Assembly: GCA_019918135.1 (NCBI GenBank)
Contig: WBZZ01001308.1
Coordinates: 65,001-129,000 of the forward strand
From: Paulinella micropora
Lineage: Eukaryota; Cercozoa; Imbricatea; Euglyphida; Paulinellidae
DNA: 64,000 nt
Direction of reading: 5' to 3'
The translations under genes and the position numbers were made by a program. This document shows, in pieces, positions 47,407 through 57,485 of this stretch (position 1 is its first letter; every line of letters starts with the position of its first letter). The notes below the pieces were generated by a model, which saw only the letters and a program-made list of their open reading frames with translations, did no database searches and was not told the DNA's origin.

Positions 47407-47496
47407 CCTTTTCTCTGTCTCTCTTTCTCTGTCGTCTGGTGATTAAAGGTATATATCTGGTTCTGTTTGCAATTTCCCGTGAAATCTCACATTCCA

Positions 47497-48330
47497 GACC
47501 TTTCGTACCGATCTGGCTAGTATACGTGCTGATTTCTGACGAAAGGTCCTGACTGGTAGTTTTCCCGGGGAAAAGAAAAAAAGAGGCAGGGGGGGGGAAG
47601 AGGGGAGGGGGGGAGGAGGGAGGGAGGGAGGGAGGGAGGACACCGCCTAACTGATCAGTGGCGATGCGATCGCAACGTAGCCGTCTTGTGGTGGGTGCCA
47701 CTCCCCTCCTTTTTTTTCCCATTTCCCCGTGAAATCTCACAGTCTGGACCTTTCGTCACCAACTCGGCTAGTATACAGGCTGATTTCTGACGAAAGGTCC
47801 GCTACTGAACCGTCTGGTGGTGGGTGCCACTCCCCCCCCCTGCCTCTTTTTTTTGTCTTCCCGGGAAATTTCACAGTCTGGACCTTTCGTTAGAATTTAG
47901 GTTAGTATACGGGCTGATTGGTGACGAAAGGTCCGCCACTTGGACAGTCTGGTGGTGGGTGCCACCAGGCCGCCCTTTTTCACGGGAAATCAGGCAGAGT
48001 CAGGACCTTTCGTCACCAGCTCAGCTTGTTTACGATCGGATTTTTGACGAAAGGTTCAGGGCCCGGGAAATCGGCCTGGTTCAGTGGCTGGTCGGGACCT
48101 TTCGTTGACAATGCAGCTTGTTTACGGTCGGATTTTTGACGAAAGGTCCGAAAGACAAGTTTGGACCTTTCGTTGACAATGAGCTTGTTTACGGTCGGAC
48201 TTTTGACGAAAGGTCCGGAAGAGAGGTTGAAAGAGAGGGAGAAAGGGGGCTTCAGCAGCAGAGGTTGTGTGGGTTTGGACCTTTCGTCACCAATGAGCTT
48301 GTTTACGGTCGGATTTTTGACGAAAGGTCC
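47497..48330. repeat. Array of seven inverted-repeat hairpins (GGACCTTTCGT ... ACGAAAGGTCC)
   Basis: Units: 47,497-47,549, 47,746-47,800, 47,880-47,934, 48,003-48,057, 48,095-48,149, 48,163-48,216 and 48,277-48,330. Each has 10-12-base arms, GGACCTTTCGT and ACGAAAGGTCC, around ~31-33 bases whose core is TAGTATACxGGCTGAT in the first three and CTTGTTTACGGTCGGAT in the last four. Copies 1-5 are each preceded by a TTCCCGGGAAAT-like box. No ORF is credible across it. It lies between two genes of the GC-rich block. Confidence 0.9.
47585..47640. repeat. G-rich tract with GGGA repeats
   Basis: GGGGGGGGAAGAGGGGAGGG and a following (GGGA)n run lie between hairpin units 1 and 2. Sequence of this kind can form G-quadruplexes. 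Confidence 0.7.
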
Positions 48331-48431
48331 GGAAGCAGGGTGAAAGGGGAGACCCAGCAGCTAAAAGGGACGCGAGGGTGGCGAGCGCCCCCCGTTGGCG
48401 ACCTTTGGTCCGGGGGAAGGGGAGGTGGTTG

Positions 48432-49259
48432 TTATATGGGTATAAGGATACATACATTTTGCTTTTCTTGAATAATTACGAGTTGTTCGCGAACAAGCTG
48501 TTCTACTCTCGCTCGGAAAGCCGCAATGCGCTTGTTGTGAAGTGCTGCGCGTTTGCGTAAGTGTGCGCGGGCCAGCGGCTCGTGCTGCGCCCTGAGGCCT
48601 CCCAGCGATTCTGGTGTAATTCTTGCGCGGACTCCACTGGCGATGTAAGAATATCTTAGCAAGCGGTCTATATACTTCATTTCTTGTGGGGTTTCTAGCA
48701 AAGGCTCGTAGTAAAATGAATTGCGTTTCATGTGGGGCATGTAGCAGCGCCATACCAGCTGTTCCAGATCGTCGTCATCCAGGGAAACCCATTGTTCAGG
48801 ATCTATGTCGTTGACAAAAGGGGGCGAGATGTAATCTTTGCAGATATTAGCCACTCCAAGCGGTAGCAGCGTGGCCAAGAAACGCACAGCGATATAGCTA
48901 GCCGCGATTGCTCGGAGGGTCGAGTCGTCGGTTCCGTTCAATTGTTCGAATCTGCGGTAGGGACCAGCGATAAAAGTGTCTAGGTCGGACCACTGTATGT
49001 AGCTGCTCCGCCTCCAGGCACCAGCCTCGCCCTCTGTGATGAGTTCCGCCGTCACCTCGTCCCTGGTTTTGGGTTCTCCTGGTTCGTTGTAGTCGTGTTC
49101 AGTGAAATCGCATGTGCAGGAGTCAGTGTATTCCACGTCGTCCCGTCGGTCGGCGTACTCTACCGTCTCGTATACTGTCATGGGCTCCGCCGGTCCAGTC
49201 ATTGGCAGGGCGAGCGCCATCTTGTCCACGCGGCGTCGCTTGGCCTGTCGAGTCTCCAC
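48432..49259 (-). CDS. Hypothetical 275-residue protein, divergent from the polymerase
   Basis: The intact frame starts METRQAKRRRVDK, a basic nuclear-localisation-like N-terminus. An acidic Cys-containing stretch (TDSCTCDF) follows, then a helical core with conserved-looking aromatic residues (YIQWSDLDTFIAGPYRRFEQL, FNDI-type acidic patch), and a C-terminal Arg/Ala/Glu helix likely to form a coiled coil. It ends beside the hairpin array and is transcribed away from the polymerase, whose first ATG is ~24 bases beyond its own. No family recognised. Confidence 0.5.
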   Translation of the reverse strand: METRQAKRRRVDKMALALPMTGPAEPMTVYETVEYADRRDDVEYTDSCTCDFTEHDYNEPGEPKTRDEVTAELITEGEAGAWRRSSYIQWSDLDTFIAGPYRRFEQLNGTDDSTLRAIAASYIAVRFLATLLPLGVANICKDYISPPFVNDIDPEQWVSLDDDDLEQLVWRCYMPHMKRNSFYYEPLLETPQEMKYIDRLLRYSYIASGVRARITPESLGGLRAQHEPLARAHLRKRAALHNKRIAAFRARVEQLVREQLVIIQEKQNVCILIPI

Positions 49260-49282
49260 GCGGTCACAGGGTCGTGCGAAAA

Positions 49283-50148
49283 TGTCTTTCGTCCGTTACT
49301 TTTTTGCGTACCTACATATCAGGTGGCTACCAGAACGCGCCCAAGGCCCTGCGCAGGCTCTGTCTCGAAGACTGGCACTGGGCGTTCGACATCAAAAAAG
49401 CGTGCCTTACTTCCTCTGGTTCTTGGTCCGCGAGCTGCCGCGCGCTCGCGAACTCCTCGGCAGCAAGATCTCCCCGTTGCAAGCGTACGTCGAACGGCGG
49501 GAAGAAGTGCTAGGGCGCGTGCAAGAGGAGCTGGGCGTGGACCGGGAGGGCGCCAAGAACGCCATGCTCAAGATCACGCACGGCGGCAGCAAGTTCAGTG
49601 ATTCTTCTTGTGCCGGCGACTACCCTACCACTCGTGCCTACCAGGCGGCTGTACGGGCCGCGGCCGAGTTTCTGGGCAAGTGGTACTACAAGAAGCTGTG
49701 GAAAGATTGCGAGAAGAAGGGCGACGCGGAGGAGACCTTGCCCGGCCGCTCGGCGACTCTCTACGACAAGCTCGGCCGCTTCGTGCACTACCTTGCAACT
49801 AGGTACGAGGCAGTGACCATGAGGACGGCCATGCAATTCTTTTGGGACAAGGGTTGTGAAATTTGCTGCCTAGTGCACGACGAAGTCATTGTTTCGGACC
49901 GAGAGTGCAAGCTGCCAGAGGATGAGGACGCGGTGGCGCGCGAGCTGAACACCTACATCAGAGAAAACGCTGTCTACCCAGGAGTTGAGACGAGCAAGCC
50001 AGGCGTCAAGTTCATGAACGTGGCTGGCAAGCGTGTGGAAGTCTGTGTCCCGGTGCCCTCGATTGACATTGGCTGGTCCGTGCAACAGATGATCGCTCGG
50101 CCCGGCGACCTGGAGTCGGTCCTGTTACCTCCCAGCAGCACTGGCTAA
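49283..50148 (+). pseudogene. Family-A DNA polymerase C-terminal region
   Basis: Motif B is visible as R-x3-K-x6-H-G (VDREGAKNAMLKITHGGS), where classical polymerases have R-x3-K-x6-Y-G. Motif C is CCLVHDEVIVSD, with the His-Asp-Glu typical of family A. A candidate motif A (WAFDIKKA) lies upstream in a neighbouring frame. The palm would thus be complete, but the N-terminal exonuclease is absent, so this is shorter than bacterial or mitochondrial enzymes (~290 residues visible). The coding sequence is not in one frame: about one or two breaks, or a small intron. Assignment rests on motif order and spacing; moderate confidence. Confidence 0.5.
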
Positions 50149-50176
50149 TACACGGGTCTACGCGACTGCGGATGAC

Positions 50177-52052
50177 ATGGCCAGGACAGCAAGCGGACGA
50201 CCCGTGCTGCACCCGCTCGCTTTTGAGAAGCACAGCGTGCAATGCCTCAACGCCTGGACGGGGATGGGCAAGACCTACACTGCCTTTGAGCTCATCTACA
50301 GGCTGCGCCAGGAGAATCCTGGTGCCAGGATCCTGTGGGTCACGGGACGACGGACACAGGCTACCAGCGGCGGTGGCGGACTGCGGCTCCAGTGCCATGC
50401 GTGGAAGGCAGCAGAACTGAAGCCTGTGAAGAGGCACTCGCGCAACTACAAAATGTCAACAGCAATCTCGCTGTTCTGCAAGGCATCATCGACGACACCG
50501 TCGTGTACTACGAGAGAGATCAGGCCACCGGTTCCTACCACGACCTGTACGAGGCGAAAATAGTCTTTTGCCAGGAAGAGTCGTTGTGGAAACTGCAAAG
50601 CAAGGAAAGGGGCGACGGCAGGCTACCCTTGTTCAAGCGATACTCGCTCTGTGTGTTGGACGAGTTCGTTCTGATTTGCGACCAGACAGTGAGCGAGAAG
50701 ACCAACCGAAGCAACCTGCGCACCAACAATACTGTTCTGTTGGACGTGTGCGAACGAACGGAGCGCCTCCTGATCATGAACAAGGACCTGACAGAATGCA
50801 GCAGGCTATACGACTTCTTGTTTTGTAGCAAGGAAGAAGGGATCGACTTCAAGCGCGCAAAGTGCGACACGCTGGAGCAGGCGCAGGCGCAGGTCGAGTT
50901 TCACCATTACTTCTACATTCTGCCCTCGCTGGAGCGCAGGCTGAAGATCGTGCCGGACTATGACACCTGGAAAGCGGCTCTGGCGGAAAGCCTCAGTGAC
51001 AACTCGCAGCGTAGCTGGACCTGTTTCCGGTCACAGCGCGTGCTGGAGTCTACCTACGACGACATGGTCCGGCTCGGCCACACGTTTCCGCACCTCGTGG
51101 GCAGCCCGGAAGCGCGCAGAGCGTACGACGAGTTGGTGAAGGAAGGCAAGGCCCTGCTGCACCACACACCCGAGCTGGACGCCACGATGCTGTGCCGAAA
51201 GAACAGGCCGGCCGGCCCTAAGGCCGGCTGGACCGAGGAACAGAATGCCAGGTACTCACACGACACCAAGGTCCGCAGCGAGTGGGCAGAAGGAGCGAGG
51301 GTGCGCATCTTGGACGGCAGGACGGCGAAGAGAACGAAGCAGCGCATGTTGGCGAACATCGATGGTTGGCTGTGCTACAATGACGACTGCAAGTGCGTTG
51401 ACAACCTGGACGAGAGACACGGCGAAGGTCGCGACTGCCGCGGCATCTTCTCCACGTCCGCTGCTATGGTGGCCGTCGACGCACAGACGCCCTTCCAGCT
51501 CGTCATGCTCAACTGTGCGGACAGAGAACGCAAGGTGGCTGTTACTGGGCCTACCGGCCGGGGCCTGGCGCAGATGCTGCTGCGAGCACGCAACCTGGCA
51601 GCGCCCGCGACTATCTTGGCCTATTTCGGCGACGGCGGGCTAGGCCCCGTGAGGTTCTACGACGAAGCCCTTGCGCGAGCAGGGAAGGCCTGGCAGCACT
51701 GCCAGCTGTTCAAGACGATGTTCCAGAACTTTGCACAAAAAAAAAGCAGATGATCGACAAGGCTGCCAGGAAAGGCAAGGTTTCGGACTGGGCCCTCATA
51801 GACGGCGCGCGGCAGGTGGGCGAATTTATCGACGACAGCGGCCGGGTGCACATGTACGAAGTCCCGACTTCTCTGCAGCTGCGCCTGGTAGCCCGTGAGG
51901 TCGAGCACCAGAGAGATCTGGGCTACGGTTGCTGGCGGATGCTTTCCACCGACTTCATCATAACACTCGACGAAGCCAAGCCATTGGATGAACGACTGCT
52001 GAAGCTAGCCTCTGCGCGCGCGAACAAAGAAAACAGAAGAAAACGACAATGA
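50177..52052 (+). pseudogene. Origin-binding-protein-type superfamily 2 helicase
   Basis: Motifs in order: Walker A-like NAWTGMGKTYTAFELIYRL, motif Ia RILWVTGRR, a KIVFCQEESLWKL block (the CQxxSL signature of this family), motif II YSLCVLDEFVLICDQTVSEK, then LLIMNKDLTECSRLYDFL, equivalent to the viaMDADL stretch. This order is that of herpesvirus UL9 and its giant-virus relatives (Herpes_ori_bp), which open replication origins. A C-terminal part with a VTGPTGRGLAQM segment follows, then a 100-residue stretch overlapping it by four bases. It is split over about three frames. Confidence 0.6.
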
Positions 52053-52092
52053 CGGCGGAGAACAGAAGAAGCAGACGAAGACAAAAGACGAC

Positions 52093-52890
52093 GTGCTGCT
52101 GCGCCTGGCGCTGACCGAGCTGGTTGACTGGAAGAGCAGCTCCATTGAACGCGACGTGCTGTGGCGCAAGGACCAGATGGAGCAATTTAGGGGCATGCAT
52201 TCGCTGGAGGAGATGCAGAAGCAGGGGGTGGGCGTGCTGGCCCGGTACTCTGGCTTCTTCTCCTACGCCACCAAGCTCGACACTAATGAGTTAGTGCGAG
52301 ATTTCCAGCGTATCAAGTCTGCTTTGCCCAAGCTCGACTCGCAGGCGGCCGCCCGGAGCGCAGTCAAGCTCACCGGGCCACAGCAGATCCTCGCGACAAA
52401 GGAAGACGCGGCCAAGCTGTACGAGGTTGTTAAAACCGTTAGCGAGGCGCTGGGTAAAAGCGATTTTGGGGAGCTGGATGCTAGTGCCTGTACCAAAAAG
52501 CCAGGGGAATGCGATCACGAGCAAGGCCTGCACACAGAGATTCCTCACCAGCTGCTGCAAGAGAAGGACGCTGTATGGCGACGCGCCTGCGACGACCTGT
52601 TTTATTCACAAGCAGGGGTTAGGTCCGAGGACCAGGCGGCGCACGCAAAGCGATTCAAGTCGTCACTGGGCAGACTGCAACACGTGGTGAACAGGTTTGG
52701 CTTGTACCTGGCGAAAGACTGCGATAAATCAAACAGAACGACAGAGAAAGACGGCTCCAAGAAGAGGAAATCAGCTTTTGTGCTCCACAAGATGGTTGGT
52801 GGCAAAACAAAAGGCCATGCAGCCGTGTGCTTTGCCGAGCAATTCCATGACGGCCTGTATCGAGATCACAGGCCGCTAAAGAAACAAAAG
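52093..52890 (+). CDS. Charged helical protein downstream of the helicase
   Basis: An open frame of about 265 residues lies before it runs into the (GAAA)n array. It is helical, with Lys/Glu/Gln-rich segments (SIERDVLWRKDQMEQF, KEDAAKLYEVVKTVSEAL), a Cys/His patch (CTKKPGECDHE) and a basic C-terminus. It may be the C-terminal domain of the helicase in another frame or a separate protein. The natural stop is obscured because the repeat extends the frame to 53,286 as Lys-Glu-Arg repeats. Confidence 0.4.
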
Positions 52891-52966
52891 GAAAGAAAGA
52901 AAGAAAAAGAAAGAAAGAAAGAAAATCGAAAGAAAGAAAGAAAGAAAGAAAGAATTTCGAAAGAAA

Positions 52967-53003
<37 letters not shown>

Positions 53004-53270
53004 CAGACAGACAGACAGACATAAGATAGTAAGAAACAACGAAAGAAACAAAGAAAGTATAAAAATAAGAGCAAGAAAAAACTTTAAAAAGGCACAAAGA
53101 AAGAAAGAAAGAAAGAAAGAACGGAAGGAAGGAAGGAAGGAAGGAAGGAAGAAAGAAAGAAAGAAAGAAAGACAGGAAAGAAAGAAAGAAAGAAAGAACG
53201 AAAGAACGAAAGAAAGAAAAGGAAAGAAAAGAAAGAAAAAAAAATGGAAGAAAGACAGAAAAACAGAAAT
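52880..53270. repeat. (GAAA)n / (AAAG)n array
   Basis: About 390 bases of GAAA repeats with GACA, GGAA and AAAG variants. Long Lys-Glu-Arg frames on plus and Phe-Leu-Ser frames on minus are artefacts of the repeat. Confidence 0.9.
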
Positions 53271-53870
53271 AATCAAACAGATATAAAAAGGGAAACATTA
53301 GATAAAAGCTTGGGTGCTAGGGGTGGATCCGGACAGCTGCAGACCTAGAATGTTGACCATTGTTGACAGCCTAGACAGGCGCAGGAATTCTTTTCCAAAA
53401 TAATCAAGGAGTAGTATAATATGAAATCTATGATGATCGTTTTTTCGTGCCTTAAAACGACCTCATAAATTTCATTTGACGCTTCCTATTGATAGTTTAA
53501 ACTTTCAATACTAAGCGTCAAAACAGAAAAATAAAAAAGTGAAAATTTCAATCAATACGAAGAAGCAAAAAATAAAGAAATCTCTCTTACTCTTAATTTC
53601 GCTTTTAAATACAAACAAGAAAAAATTTAGAATTTTTTTTAGGATTTTAAATAAAAACGAAATCAATACCAACAAAGAAAACTCCCAAATTCGCCCTCCA
53701 CAGAGCACATAAAAAAATACATCAAAATCAATAAATTTCACTATAGGTATTACTATGGGACACTTGAAATTTTTTTTGATTTTTTATTATTTCGCACCTA
53801 AACAGAAAATCGCGTTTTTTGTTTTCTTATGTTGGGAAATAGGCAGTCCCCGCGAAATCGTCATAAATCT
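53271..53870. other. Spacer between GC-rich block and Polinton-like region
   Basis: The sequence turns AT-rich at about 53,400. No gene or terminal repeat can be shown. The left boundary of the Polinton-like fossil should lie here. Confidence 0.4.
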
Positions 53871-53879
53871 AATATTACC

Positions 53880-54817
53880 TTAACCTTTTTTTCTCGCTTT
53901 GAAGTTCTTATGTTCTCTGGCTGAATGTCTTCACGCTGTAGCAGTTCTTTAGTCTTTTTTTCTTTAATAACTTCTTTTGTTTGCTCCTTCATGTCTTTTT
54001 CTTCGTCAATTGGTTTAATAAAATCAGTTTTCAATAAATCTCTCGGACTTACTAACTCATCGTTATTTAATATGATTTAAAACCCCTTCCGACCCTTGAC
54101 TTTATAAATAATCTTGCTGAAAGTCTTACCACCTTTGAAGAAAACATTTCGTTTGTTTTCTTTTCTTACATCATCACCAATTCGTCAATTAAATTATCTC
54201 TTGTTATCGCTTGTTTATTTTTGTCTCTTCCAAAAAATACATCCACTGGTTTGGCCTGAATTCCTCTATGAACTTTATGAATCTACTAAGTCCTGAATAT
54301 AACTAACCCAATCAAAATTACGATTGGTTTCAAATAAAAGGTCAAGCCATCTTCTTATACTTTTTATAACTCTATCAACAACCGCAAGTGCTCTATGGTC
54401 GCCGACTTCAACGACATCGTGTTTAATTCCATTTTCAATAAAATATTCTCGGGTCGCTCCTTTATATTCTCCCCCGCTGTCGGTAGTAATTGATTTCGGT
54501 TTATATTTGATTGATTTCAAAGCATAATAAACTTCTTTTGCTGTTTTATTTTTAATGGAATGATTATTAAATATCGGGAATGACAAGCAATCCAACAAAG
54601 CATCCAAGCATAGCCCTTATTTGCTTTCTTATCTTTTATCTTACTCATATCTGCTAAGTCAAGAAAGACTTGGTCTAATGGTTTATCAACCAGTGTTCCA
54701 TATTTTCGGGTTCTTTTTCTGGTGGTGAATTTCAAGTGCTTCTTCTTCTTCTTTTGTTTTAACTACTTCCCCCGTAGGTGTGTCTTCTGCATTAATAATT
54801 ATATGTTTACTGTCCAT
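53880..54817 (-). pseudogene. Polinton-type rve integrase
   Basis: The gene begins with an acidic/Lys-rich N-terminus at an ATG at 54,817. The catalytic core shows DQVFLDLADMSKIK (first Asp), YAWMLCWIACHSRYLIIIP, then SITTDSGGEYKGATREYFIE (second Asp) and the helix that carries the position of the Glu. A chromodomain-like tail (QAKPVDVFFGRD) follows. It integrates element DNA into the host genome. About one or two breaks. Confidence 0.65.
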
Positions 54818-54852
54818 TTATACAAAATATGAAAATATTTTTTATACATATA

Positions 54853-54996
54853 ATGCCGACCGTAAAAGTCCTAAGAAAAGTATTAGGAGAAAAAAAAAGG
54901 AGACGATGTCCGAAAATTAGCAAATTAAAAAAGGCTGAACTGCTTAAATTAATGGAACATTATGGAAAGATGGTCTCGGAAAAAGAAAAGGTTTAA
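54853..54996 (+). CDS. Small basic ORF (47 residues)
   Basis: An ATG-to-TAA frame starts 36 bases from the integrase start on the opposite strand. It is very basic at first (EKKRRRCPK), then ISKLKKAELLKLMEHYG, which resembles the helix-extended-helix of SAP-type DNA-binding motifs. Divergent with the integrase. DNA-binding role is inferred from that resemblance only. Confidence 0.4.
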   Translation: MPTVKVLRKVLGEKKRRRCPKISKLKKAELLKLMEHYGKMVSEKEKV

Positions 54997-55089
54997 GAAA
55001 ACTACGAAACCACCACCTAAGTTTAAACCTTCGGAAAAAAACAAACATTCATTGAGCCAACCAATGACATTTCATTAACTGGTGATACA

Positions 55090-55356
55090 ATGAGAGAGAT
55101 TGAAGAACTAAACAAAGATTTAAGAAAATTTAGAAGCGATATTCGTGCTATCCCTCGTTATGGAAAAATAAGAAAGGGAACAAAGAAGGAAACTTTTGCA
55201 GAAATTGAAAATATTCAAAATAGTTTCGTTAAAAGACGGAACGACCTCGCAAACAGAATTAAAGAGTTTCAAAAAAAGGATGAAAGGTATTTGGAAGAGA
55301 TTGATTACGTTTTTATTGGTGTAACCACAATTAACAACAAATTAAAAACTATATAA
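55090..55356 (+). CDS. Small coiled-coil protein (88 residues)
   Basis: An intact frame starting MREIEELNKDLRKF. Almost wholly helical with Lys/Glu heptads and one Ile/Thr-rich C-terminal strand (YVFIGVTTINNKL). No family recognised. It follows the small basic ORF on the same strand and may be co-transcribed. Confidence 0.45.
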   Translation: MREIEELNKDLRKFRSDIRAIPRYGKIRKGTKKETFAEIENIQNSFVKRRNDLANRIKEFQKKDERYLEEIDYVFIGVTTINNKLKTI

Positions 55357-55381
55357 AAAATTATAGAAAAGATAAGTGGGA

Positions 55382-55906
55382 TTAAAACTTTAAGAAATAT
55401 TTTTCAACGTCGTTTTTTTCTTTCTTTGCACCACCAGAAGATTGATTATACACTTTTACACTTACACTGCTAGATTTCTTACCTTTCCCTTTCTTTGGTT
55501 TTGGCGCTTCTTCTTCACTTTCGCTTTCGCTTTCACTTTCTTCACTCTCCTCAGGCTCTTGTTTCTTATTTTTCTTTGCTCTCTTACTCTCTGCTTTCGC
55601 TCTTTTAAATTTCATATTCGCCATCTTTTCGGCAATGATATTTGTAAAATCACACTCGTCCTCATCCTCACTCTCACTCTGCTCTTGTGAGATATCATCA
55701 TCTTGTTCATTAATAATATCCTTAGCCAATTTCTTTTCTTCAATTTGTTTTATTCTCTCCTCCATATCATCGTCTTCTTGCTTTACAGCATTTCGGTATT
55801 GTGCCAAATCATTTTTAGCATGTTCCATCTTTCGTTGTTTTGCTTTCGCTTTTATTCCTTCCACTGCACTACCCCAATTCTTACGACTTGCTTCGGGAGA
55901 CTGCAT
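55382..55906 (-). CDS. Highly charged 174-residue protein
   Basis: An intact frame starting MQSPEASRKNWG. The N-terminal half is Lys/Glu helical. An acidic Ser/Glu/Asp stretch (EQSESEDEDECDF) is followed by a basic helix, a second acidic run (EESEESESESESEEEAP) and a basic KPKKGKGKK segment. Such alternating charge suggests a nucleic-acid- or histone-binding disordered protein; no family is recognised. It ends 25 bases from the convergent coiled-coil ORF. Confidence 0.5.
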   Translation of the reverse strand: MQSPEASRKNWGSAVEGIKAKAKQRKMEHAKNDLAQYRNAVKQEDDDMEERIKQIEEKKLAKDIINEQDDDISQEQSESEDEDECDFTNIIAEKMANMKFKRAKAESKRAKKNKKQEPEESEESESESESEEEAPKPKKGKGKKSSSVSVKVYNQSSGGAKKEKNDVEKYFLKF

Positions 55907-56052
55907 TTTTAGAATGTTTTTGTTTTTGAAGTAGTCAAAAACAAAGATTACGCTTTCGTTTCACTCTCGCTTATTCTAAAAATATTTTTTACTAAAAGTT
56001 TTATATTTTACTATTTTAAAATTAATTATTATTCAAAATATATATTCTATCT

Positions 56053-56650
56053 TTGTTTTCAATATTGAAAACAAAAACTATGAGCCAATATAAGTCGCTC
56101 TTAGGCTTGTCTGAAATAGCCACAGACAGCCTATCAATCGCAAACTTAGATTTAACCAACACAAACATAGTGGGTTTAAACACAGACAGAGTGCCAGAAG
56201 ATGCCGACCCCGTAAATCTTTATTTTACCGATGTGCGATTTGATACACGACTGGCTACCAAAAGCACAACTGACCTAAAAGAAGGACTTAATTATTATTG
56301 GACTGATAACCGCTTTGACACACGTCTCGCTTTAATCAACAACCGACATCAAAGAAGGAAAAAATTTATACTATACAGAGCAACGAGTAAGGGACAACGA
56401 CGAAGTCAAAGCCTCAACTCAACACCGCTCTAATACATCCAATCCGCACCAAACCAGTCTATACAATCTAATTGACACTAACATATCTGCACCAGTGGTC
56501 GGTCAATACTTAAGATACAATGATATAGATGGTAAATGGAGGAATACCACCCTCGGTTCAATTGATACACTTTCAGATGTAGTAATAACCGCACCAATAG
56601 CCACTTATAGTTATCTCACATATAATTCATTAAACTGTGTAAATAAAACC
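56053..56650 (+). pseudogene. Fibre-like repeat protein
   Basis: The product contains repeats of the form LYFTDVRFDTRLATKSTTD and YYWTDNRFDTRLA, about 20-24 residues apart. The pattern N-L/Y-Y-F/Y-T-x2-R-x-D-x2-L-A is common in tail-fibre and receptor-binding spike shafts of phages and large DNA viruses. Coding-like sequence continues in a second frame with T-L-S-D-V-V-I-T-A-P, another fibre motif, up to the gypsy insertion. About one break before that. Likely a virion surface fibre. Confidence 0.5.
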
Positions 56651-56659
56651 TTTCCGATA

Positions 56660-57350
56660 AATTTCCATGGCGGCAGTTGCCAATGGTCGGCAATGTAGTG
56701 GTCAGCCCTAAGGTGGAAGGGGAACCAGGGTTGCCGGAACAGGAGGACGTGACGGTGTTGGAAAAGACGCATCCCAGCCGGGTGGCTTTGGACTTGGAGA
56801 CGGATACGCAAATCAAGTTTGCTTCAGTGGACAAGTTTCGGAGCCTGACGAGCGAGGCGAAGGAATGCAAGGCACTGATTCAACACATGAAGAACCCGAC
56901 GCCGGAACGCGTACCGAGGCAGTGAAGCGGCAGCTGAAGACGCACACGTATTCGGATGGGCTGATCTGGTATATGGGAACGGACGGCAGACACAAGGAAA
57001 ACCCGGAAAGGTGGACGGTGTGGGTACCACCGGCATTACGGCATGCGATTATGATCGGGGCACATAACTGTCCCATGCAAAGTCATCCAGGATGGGAAAG
57101 GATGAAGTGATCGTTGACAAGGAAGATTTACTGGGGAAGTATGAGTAAGGACGTGGAACGATTCATCAACGGCTGCGCACCGTGCCAGAGAGCAAAGACG
57201 CCATACGATGCGACCAAGGGTACATATTTACGACAAGGTGTATGTACGCTGTCTATGTAGCTATCGTGTGCATGTACCATTAACATTAAATCTATACATC
57301 TACGTATCTATCCATCCATCTATCTATCTATCTACATGTATGATGGCATT

Positions 57351-57389
<39 letters not shown>

Positions 57390-57395
57390 CTCTAT

Positions 57396-57485
<90 letters not shown>

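Larger units (their letters stand above)
46650..53290. mobile_element. GC-rich block with replication-type genes (possible virus- or plasmid-derived fossil)
   Basis: The block begins at the copia 2 breakpoint and ends in a (GAAA)n array next to the AT-rich Polinton-like region. It is clearly GC-richer than both neighbours. Parts: unknown ORF, a seven-unit hairpin array, a divergent ORF, family-A polymerase motifs, an origin-binding-type helicase and a charged downstream ORF. No capsid, integrase or terminal repeats are seen, so whether it is a viral fossil, a plasmid-like insert or a large transposon part is open. The polymerase and helicase are spread over several frames, about three to five breaks (or unrecognised introns). 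Confidence 0.5.

Noticed and set aside
47497-48330. CRISPR-like array
   Set aside because: Repeats are inverted within each unit, spacing varies from about 13 to 200 bases, loops are themselves conserved and the genome is eukaryotic.
46669-53290. Treating the GC-rich block and the Polinton-like region as one element
   Set aside because: Base composition differs sharply, a microsatellite separates them, and each has its own polymerase type.
52866-53298. Phe/Leu/Ser-rich membrane-like proteins on the minus strand
   Set aside because: They are antisense readings of the (GAAA)n array.
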